The position numbers and the translations under genes were made by a program. Below the pieces are notes generated by a model. That model ran no database searches and had not been told where the DNA came from. It saw only the letters and a program-made list of their open reading frames with translations. Positions 46,255 through 48,770 of a stretch of 48,770 nucleotides of DNA are shown here, piece after piece. The number at the start of each line of letters is the position of its first letter. The stretch's first letter is position 1. The DNA is from a virus. The stretch is from IMG/VR virus record IMGVR_UViG_3300006802_000085, positions 32,001 through 80,770 of that record; one strand, given 5' to 3'.

Positions 46255-46774
46255 GCAGATGGTCGCGCTCGCGGCGCGGTGGCTCCGTCGCACGGGTCAC
46301 CGCGTCGTGCTCTCGGACGTGCGCACGCTCGCGACCACGGAGCAGCCGGACGCCATCGGCTGGCGGGGCAACGGCACGTCGTCGCTCGTGGAGTGCAAGG
46401 TCTCGCGCGCCGACTTCCTGCGCGACCGCGCCAAGTGGTTCCGGCGTCGGCGCGAGCAGGGGATGGGTCAGATGCGTTGGTTCGCGGCGCCGGCGGGGAT
46501 GCTCACGCGCGACGACGTTCCCACGCGATGGGGCGTGTTGGAGCTGCACCCACGCGCGCGCTCGCTTCGGATCGCGTTCGCCGCCGTGCGCGTGGACGAG
46601 TACGCCGAGCACGCCGAGCGGATGCTGCTCGTGACCGCGCTCGCGCGCGCGACCGAGGGGTGGGGCCGTCGGATGTTCTTCGAGGACGGAGACCCCGGCC
46701 CGGCGACGTCGCGGGTGCTGCGCGATCTACGGGCAGAGAACGCGCGGCTGCGCGAGGAGCTGAAGCGACGATGA
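46235..46774 (+). CDS. PD-(D/E)XK nuclease-like protein
   Basis: 179 residues. PDAIGW (D39) and LVECKVSR (E53, K55) make the PD...ExK active-site pattern of restriction-like nucleases (MmcB/VRR-like). Its 5' end overlaps the previous gene by 20 bases. The C-terminus is a charged helix. It may act in repair, host DNA degradation or genome processing. Confidence 0.7.
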   Translation: MAPTTHEQMVALAARWLRRTGHRVVLSDVRTLATTEQPDAIGWRGNGTSSLVECKVSRADFLRDRAKWFRRRREQGMGQMRWFAAPAGMLTRDDVPTRWGVLELHPRARSLRIAFAAVRVDEYAEHAERMLLVTALARATEGWGRRMFFEDGDPGPATSRVLRDLRAENARLREELKRR

Positions 46775-46848
46775 TCGGGCAACCGCCACGAGCGGCGCTG
46801 ACGCGCGGCGAGACGACGCCGCGGCCGCTGACGCGTCTACCCGGGTAA
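46771..46848 (+). CDS. 25-residue ORF ending TRLPG*
   Basis: ATGA overlap with the nuclease; MIGQPPRAALTRGETTPRPL, then RLPG* from the palindrome. Very small; perhaps not translated. Confidence 0.35.
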   Translation: MIGQPPRAALTRGETTPRPLTRLPG

Positions 46849-46851
46849 ACG
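46834..46851 (+). repeat. dispersed palindrome, copy 10
   Basis: CGTCTACCCGGGTAAACG, at the start of the 121-base gap before the terminase genes. Confidence 0.92.
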
Positions 46852-46879
46852 TCGGCGCCACCACACCCCAAAACGCGAG

Positions 46880-46915
46880 AAACCTCACGCAGGGTTTACT
46901 GAGGTTTATCCCTGC
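46880..46915. other. interleaved inverted repeats upstream of terminase genes
   Basis: AAACCTCA (46880-46887) pairs with TGAGGTTT (46900-46907) and GCAGGG (46889-46894) with CCCTGC (46910-46915). The two pairs interleave, so a pseudoknot or alternative folds are possible. Terminase small subunits often bind DNA near their own gene, so this is a candidate packaging site, or a promoter/operator. Confidence 0.4.
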
Positions 46916-46969
46916 CCAGCACACGAGCGTAACCCCCCTCCCGACCCCATCAGGGTAGGGACGTGCGGA

Positions 46970-47722
46970 ATGGTTGGTAGGCGGTTGGTCGGCACGATGC
47001 CGGCACCGGATAGAGAACGAGCCGAACGCGACGACGAGGAGCGTAGAGCCCGAGAGTTGGAGCGACGAGTGGCGAAACGTGTACGCCGGGCCGTCGCGGA
47101 CAAGCTCGCGCCAGACCCTCCGCCGCGCCGCAAGCGAAGGGCGGCGGCGCTGCACAACGACCGGCAGCAGATCGCCACGGCGGAGCGCGCGGCCGAGGCG
47201 CTCTTCCTGAGGCGCAACGGCGCGAGCTACGACGCCATCGCGAAGCGGCTCGGGGTCTCGCCGGCGACGGCGGCGAAGGTGGTGCGCGACGCCATCGCCG
47301 CCATCCCCCGCGACGACGCCGAGCAGCACCGGCAGCGGCAGATCATGGCGCTGGAGTCGCGGGAGCTGGACGCGCACACGATCATCGGCGACCTGAAGCG
47401 CCGACTGTCGCAGCTCTCGCCGGACGACCACCGGCACGCGGTCGCGTACACGAACGCGATCCGGGGACTGCACGATCTGCTCACGCGCATCGGCGAGTCG
47501 CTGGCCAAGCTCACGGGCGCGAACGCTCCCATCCGACACGAGGTCTCGGTGCCGCCAAACGCTGCGGCCGTGCGCGACATGACCGATGACGAACTACGGA
47601 AGATCGCGAGCGGGGACTTCTCGCCTATCGCCCGAGGAGGAGCAGTGGCAGTGGATGGCGCTCGCGCGCTCGGAGATGATCCGGCGCGCGACGGCGAACG
47701 AGATCGCGAGCGAACGCACTAG
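46970..47722 (+). CDS. terminase small subunit (probable)
   Basis: 250 residues. A helix-turn-helix is clear: RRNGASYDAIAKRLGVSPATAAKVVRDAIAAIP. It is flanked by charged N-terminal helices (RRARELERRVAKRVRRAV) and a C-terminal helical region (LKRRLSQLSPDDHRHAVAYTNAIRGLHDLLTRIGESLAKL). A HTH protein immediately before the large terminase is the usual place and fold for a TerS. Its 3' end overlaps the large subunit by at least 68 bases. Confidence 0.7.
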   Translation: MVGRRLVGTMPAPDRERAERDDEERRARELERRVAKRVRRAVADKLAPDPPPRRKRRAAALHNDRQQIATAERAAEALFLRRNGASYDAIAKRLGVSPATAAKVVRDAIAAIPRDDAEQHRQRQIMALESRELDAHTIIGDLKRRLSQLSPDDHRHAVAYTNAIRGLHDLLTRIGESLAKLTGANAPIRHEVSVPPNAAAVRDMTDDELRKIASGDFSPIARGGAVAVDGARALGDDPARDGERDRERTH

Positions 47723-48770
47723 GCTCATCGACCTCCCGCTGCTGGACTTCATCCCCGCGCTCACGCCCTCGGTCATGGGCGAGGCCACGGAGCGGCCCGA
47801 GCATCTTCGCCCCATCGCCAAGCTCTTCGACCGCATCACTCAAGGCGAGGAAGTGCGCGCGCTCGTGAGCGTGCCGCCTCAGTTCGGCAAGACGTTCACG
47901 ATCTTGCACGGCATCGCGCAGCTTCTCGGCAGGCGACCGCACACGCCCGTCATCTACACGAGTTACGGCGACGCCGTCGCGCGGGACAAGAGCCGCGAGT
48001 GCCGCGACTACGCGCGGCGCGCGGGCGTGAGCACCCGCAAGGACGCCGACGCTATGAGCGCGTGGCTGACGGCGGAGGGCGGTGGCCTTCGCGCGCGAGG
48101 CGTAGGCAGCGCCGTGACCGGTAGCCCAGCAAAGCTCCTCATCGTCGACGACCCGCACAAGGACCGGCGCGACGCCGAGAGCCCGCTGCAGCGCGCGCGA
48201 GTGCGGGACTGGTTCACGAGCACTGCGATGACGCGCGTGCATCCGGGCGCGAGCGTCATTGTCAACGCCACACGCTGGCACCCCGACGATCTCATCGGCA
48301 CGCTGGCGAAGGAGCGACGCGAGGACGGTACCCCGCGATGGGAGCACATCAACCTCCCCGCGATCTTGCCCGACGGTCGACCGCTATGGCACCGGCGACC
48401 GCTCTCCTTCTTGGAGCAGCACCGCGCGAACGAATACGATTGGTGGAGCCTCTGGATGGGGCAGCCGCGCGGCCGCGGCAACGCCGTCTTTCGCGCGGAC
48501 ATGGTTCGGTTCTACGACCGCCTCCCTGCGCGTTACCGCGTGGGCAAAGGAGTTGACCTCGCGTACACGAGCAAGACGAGTGCGTGCCACAGCGTCGGGC
48601 TCACGCTGTTGGAGGACGAGGGACTCTACTACGTCGTCGACGTGCGGCGCGCGCAGCAACGCACGCGTGAGTTCGCGGCGTTGCTCCGAACCGTCGCCTA
48701 CCCGGGGTCGTGGCACTGGTTCGCGAGCAGTACCGAGCGCGGTCTCGCCGACTTGATGGGTGAGATCGAC
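47655..48770 (+). CDS. terminase large subunit (3' end beyond window)
   Basis: 372 codons inside the window and still open. Start taken at ATG 47655; ATG 47586 in the same frame would add 23 residues and a longer overlap. Walker A-like VPPQFGKT (73-80), Walker B LLIVDDPH (D165), then VIVNATRWHPDDLIG motor motifs. The nuclease domain begins with KGVDLAYTSKTSACHS, whose Asp is the first metal ligand of the RNase H-like fold. It drives DNA translocation and cutting at packaging. Confidence 0.85.
   Translation, partial: MALARSEMIRRATANEIASERTRLIDLPLLDFIPALTPSVMGEATERPEHLRPIAKLFDRITQGEEVRALVSVPPQFGKTFTILHGIAQLLGRRPHTPVIYTSYGDAVARDKSRECRDYARRAGVSTRKDADAMSAWLTAEGGGLRARGVGSAVTGSPAKLLIVDDPHKDRRDAESPLQRARVRDWFTSTAMTRVHPGASVIVNATRWHPDDLIGTLAKERREDGTPRWEHINLPAILPDGRPLWHRRPLSFLEQHRANEYDWWSLWMGQPRGRGNAVFRADMVRFYDRLPARYRVGKGVDLAYTSKTSACHSVGLTLLEDEGLYYVVDVRRAQQRTREFAALLRTVAYPGSWHWFASSTERGLADLMGEID

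Noticed and set aside
1-48770. Many long open frames on the minus strand and in other + frames, some over 400 codons
   Set aside because: They lie opposite or across recognisable + strand genes, have Arg/Ala/His-rich low-complexity composition typical of antisense frames in GC-rich DNA, and show no family motif.

Overview
The window is a GC-rich segment of a tailed double-stranded DNA phage (or prophage/metagenomic phage contig). The evidence is a terminase small/large pair at the right edge, a full phage-type replication and recombination gene set, two lysozyme-like genes, and tight same-strand packing with ATGA, GTGA and TGATG overlaps. Every gene I accept is on the + strand, and many start with GTG. 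I see no tRNA, rRNA, CRISPR array, insertion sequence or integrase. The host cannot be named from the sequence; GC content and GTG use fit a high-GC bacterium.

Layout. (1) 1-7903: a glycan module with a TPR/methyltransferase/glycosyltransferase fusion, a second glycosyltransferase, a cupin, a sugar C-methyltransferase, an NAD-dependent sugar epimerase/dehydratase and a Gfo/Idh/MocA oxidoreductase. (2) 7950-12203: two peptidoglycan-hydrolase-like proteins and small or DNA-binding proteins, ending at an AT-rich block with inverted repeats (12236-12350). (3) 12396-18650: SF2 helicase, zinc-ribbon protein, DnaB-type helicase, DnaG-type primase and an HTH protein, ending in a strong terminator. 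(4) 18775-23018: a run of very small genes of unknown role, driven by a repeated promoter cassette. (5) 23069-39664: UvrD-like helicase, sigma-like protein, family B DNA polymerase, a single-strand-binding-like protein with an SSB-type tail, RecA/UvsX-like recombinase, SbcD/SbcC-like pair, RuvC-like resolvase, ParB-like protein and a DNA methyltransferase. (6) 39763-44921: a second array of small genes with the same promoter cassette. (7) 44921-48770: Dam-like methyltransferase, a relic of a second methyltransferase tail, a DUF5664-type nucleotide hydrolase, a PD-(D/E)XK-type nuclease, and terminase small and large subunits (large cut by the window edge).

The most unusual content is a dispersed regulatory architecture. 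Three DNA elements recur: (a) ten copies of an 18-bp palindrome around GTTTACCCGGGTAAAC, (b) eight copies of a promoter TTGCGC-N17-CATAGT (last hexamer CATAGA, CATTGT or TATCGT in some copies) whose spacer is itself a conserved inverted repeat, and (c) ten copies of a -10-like box CGCCATAACC without a visible -35. Start codons often sit 7-9 nt after the (b) and (c) boxes, which predicts leaderless mRNAs. In the other (b) copies a stem-loop begins at or within a few bases of the predicted transcript 5' end. The elements also interlock with coding sequence: they supply stop codons (...LPG*, ...AP*, ...KK*) or encode a short STRVNA peptide. A sigma-region-2-like protein at 25141 is a candidate reader of the (c) boxes.
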